Shown here: positions 61,844 to 64,000 of the stretch, piece by piece | Numbering within the stretch: the stretch's first letter is position 1 | How the letters are laid out: every line of letters begins with the position of its first letter | Assembly (NCBI GenBank): GCA_019155185.1 | Contig: CM032802.1 | Coordinates: 7,106,501 to 7,170,500, forward strand | Length of the DNA: 64,000 bases | Reading direction: 5' to 3' | DNA from: Beaufortia kweichowensis | Lineage: Eukaryota > Chordata > Actinopteri > Cypriniformes > Gastromyzontidae | Translations under genes and position numbers: made by a program | The notes under the pieces: model-generated | The model's input: only the letters and a program-made list of their open reading frames with translations | What the model was told of the DNA's origin: nothing | Databases searched by the model: none

Positions 61844-64000
61844 GTACGATTCTTTTAGAGTTTGAATGGTGTGAAAACTGCCATTTTTCTGCCATTGTTC
61901 TGATGGGCGCGCGAGAGGTTGAATGAGGCTACGGCCACTTGGAGATGCTGAACAATACGCGCTGTGTCGAAGGCCTTTTTAATACATATACCACGATATA
62001 AACAAGTGTATTTATTGAAAAACAAAAATAGACGTGTTGAAAACAGACAATCAATCCACTGTTTGCGCTTTACCATCAGTTTGGCCTCTATTGTTTTCAA
62101 GCCAACATGATTCGGCAATGTGATGTTGGTTTGTCGTTACATTAAGATCATTTATTGTCGATAAATTAAACGCACAACGTTATTTAATCATTTCGTAAGC
62201 TCGAATATTATGCTTTACAGTTTTTGCTATTCCCATTGCCTTGTCTTTCAATTTCAAACACTTCAGTCTACAAAACAAATGCAGTTGATATGATTTCAAT
62301 ATCACTGACTATACCTAATATGCCACATTACTATGACTTTGCGTATATCTCACAATCTCCAAGCTTTGTAAATCACAGCCCCCCAAAATAAACACATCCC
62401 ATTCTTTGATTCTAGACCGATACATATTGTTTCCCCAAAGGTTAGTTTTAATCGTGGTAGTTTAGTTGTCAATAAACAGATAATGACATTACCAGGATCA
62501 CAGATGCCAACTGTGTTTGCTCATCTAGAGTATATTAGTTAATACCGTCGCGCATCTGCTTGATCTGGTAGAGTGATGCCTGTTGTTTGTGGCCCTTGAT
62601 ATCCCTGGTGCTCTCGCATGGTGGCCGATTTGAGGTTAGGCTTGAATGTCACTATTGTGCCAAACGCTTCTGTTCCTGTGGGAGAAGCATTAAAGCGTGA
62701 GAGAGATAATAGTACGTTGCAGCCAGCACTGCAAAATCTTTAGTCACCTCCCTTTGTCCTGCAAAAAAACAGTCGCACGTGTAGCTGTAAATATATACTG
62801 TATGGAACGTGCTTATATAAAGATGATATTTATTAATGCATCAGTAGTTGAGGTGCATGTGTGATTGTAAGCTCACGATTGGCCACTATAGATTTTAAAT
62901 GTTGTCTGTGTGTGCCAATGTTTAATTTCTTTATAATTATACATCAAAATGAGATTCTGTATATCACATCAGAGTGAGGATGTGGCTTCATATTTCTCCT
63001 TTGGATGCTTGTTAAACTTTTTCTGTTTTGATGATTTGCTGTCTTTGTGTATGTGCAGTGTTATTGAATGCAATGATAGTGTGAAGATCCTACATTTGTT
63101 TGAATTGCCTTTTCACAAGCATTGAACATCTAGTGTTCTAGTGTTTTTAATGTGAAAAAATTATATGACACGCCGTAGCCTATTAGCTTGTGTGCTGTTG
63201 TTGTTGGTCTCAGAATCAGCAGTTGTACTGGGAAACTGTGCTTTGTCAAGTAAGGGGTGATGGGGAGAAAGAGAGCAAATAGAATAGCTTACTGTGTGAT
63301 CTGCCAATCTGAATGGAGTCTTGTTGTTGTGTTTGTGTGTGTGTGCATGCGCAAAAGCAAAAGGACACTCTAAACTCTGTGTGTTATGACAAGGGCTCTG
63401 TATTGTTCAATTTAAGCCAGCCACAGCAACTTCTGTACCACTCTTTTAAAAAGGCTGCTGAGTCGTCTCTGCGGAGTCTTGGCTCAGCAAGGTGTTATAA
63501 GTCAGTTGTGACAGGACTAAGAGACCATAACAAGAAGGTATGTCAGAAACAAAACTCAAAGAGTTAGACATCAAAACGTGAAACAGCTGAGTAAAGAAAT
63601 GGGAGAGAGGGAGAGAGGATCAAAGTGAAACGTCAGGTCTTTTTGAAGCTAGGGTGTAGTGAAAATCTTTTGTTTGGATTCAGTGAGGAAAAATAATAGC
63701 GAGATATGAAAAGTCCTAGAGTTAAAGTACAGTTACCTGAATCTGTCTGAACAGCAAGTAAATAAATGGTCTGTTTGCAATCCCCCTTTAAAATACCATC
63801 CATAAGCCATGTATTCCTTAGAGGTAGAGGACAGCTTTTCTAACTGGGTTATGACTACATTTGGCCGACATTTTTTATGCAGTTTAGCAGAACCAGTTTT
63901 GGTCACAACACAACAAAATAGTTGTTTGCTTTTAAGTCTGTTGTATATTTTGGCATACTCTATCATTCAATTGTTATGTCTAAAACCTTTTGCAATTACT
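61844..64000 (+). other. ttc9b: ttc9b intron 1 (incomplete)
   Basis: The rest of the window is AT-rich intron. It holds a short GT run near 63325-63345 and no sequence resembling the expected next exon (CLLQSELVNYERV-like). Open frames here, such as 63313-63567, show no family signature. Confidence 0.7.

Overview
The window is vertebrate nuclear DNA, most likely from a cyprinid-type teleost. It carries intron-rich genes with GT-AG junctions and short introns. Between them lie AT-rich intergenic stretches, simple repeats, and dispersed elements of kinds familiar from carp- and zebrafish-like genomes. No prokaryotic operon, CRISPR array, rRNA or convincing tRNA gene was seen.

Six protein-coding genes were reconstructed by joining exons by hand. 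All lie on the + strand. In order they are clasrp (SR-related splicing factor, 20 coding exons, 646 aa), znf296 (BCL11-like zinc-finger factor, 3 exons, 640 aa), capn12 (calpain 12 cysteine protease, 21 exons, 718 aa), fosb (AP-1 bZIP factor, 4 exons, 370 aa), the C19orf47 homologue (SAM-domain protein, 8 exons, 388 aa) and ttc9b (tetratricopeptide protein, first exon only; the gene runs off the right edge). Every exon model keeps its frame across all junctions. The human counterparts, as I recall them, all sit on chromosome 19q13.2-q13.32, so this is a conserved but internally rearranged synteny block.

Layout: 1-959 is AT-rich and may be the 3' tail of an off-window gene. A short palindromic transposon lies at 960-1254, just upstream of clasrp (about 1300-8260). 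znf296 occupies about 8900-17850 and has a 3.9-kb intron with enhancer-like blocks. The gene-free stretch 17.9-23.2 kb holds further candidate regulatory DNA. capn12 covers 23.2-36.7 kb. The 36.7-47.1 kb interval has no recognised coding gene but holds two isolated CpG-rich promoter-like islands. fosb with its promoter covers about 47.1-52.9 kb. The C19orf47 homologue starts at 55.2 kb and ttc9b at about 61.4 kb.

The genes do not form a pathway. The observations most worth following up are: a complete-looking second promoter plus splice donor inside fosb intron 1, predicted to give an N-terminally truncated FosB; a capn12 splice acceptor that exists only in the second copy of a 96-bp tandem duplication next to a small transposon; a 69-bp TC microsatellite serving as the polypyrimidine tract of a capn12 exon; and two orphan promoter-like islands upstream of fosb. 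No wholly new system was identified.
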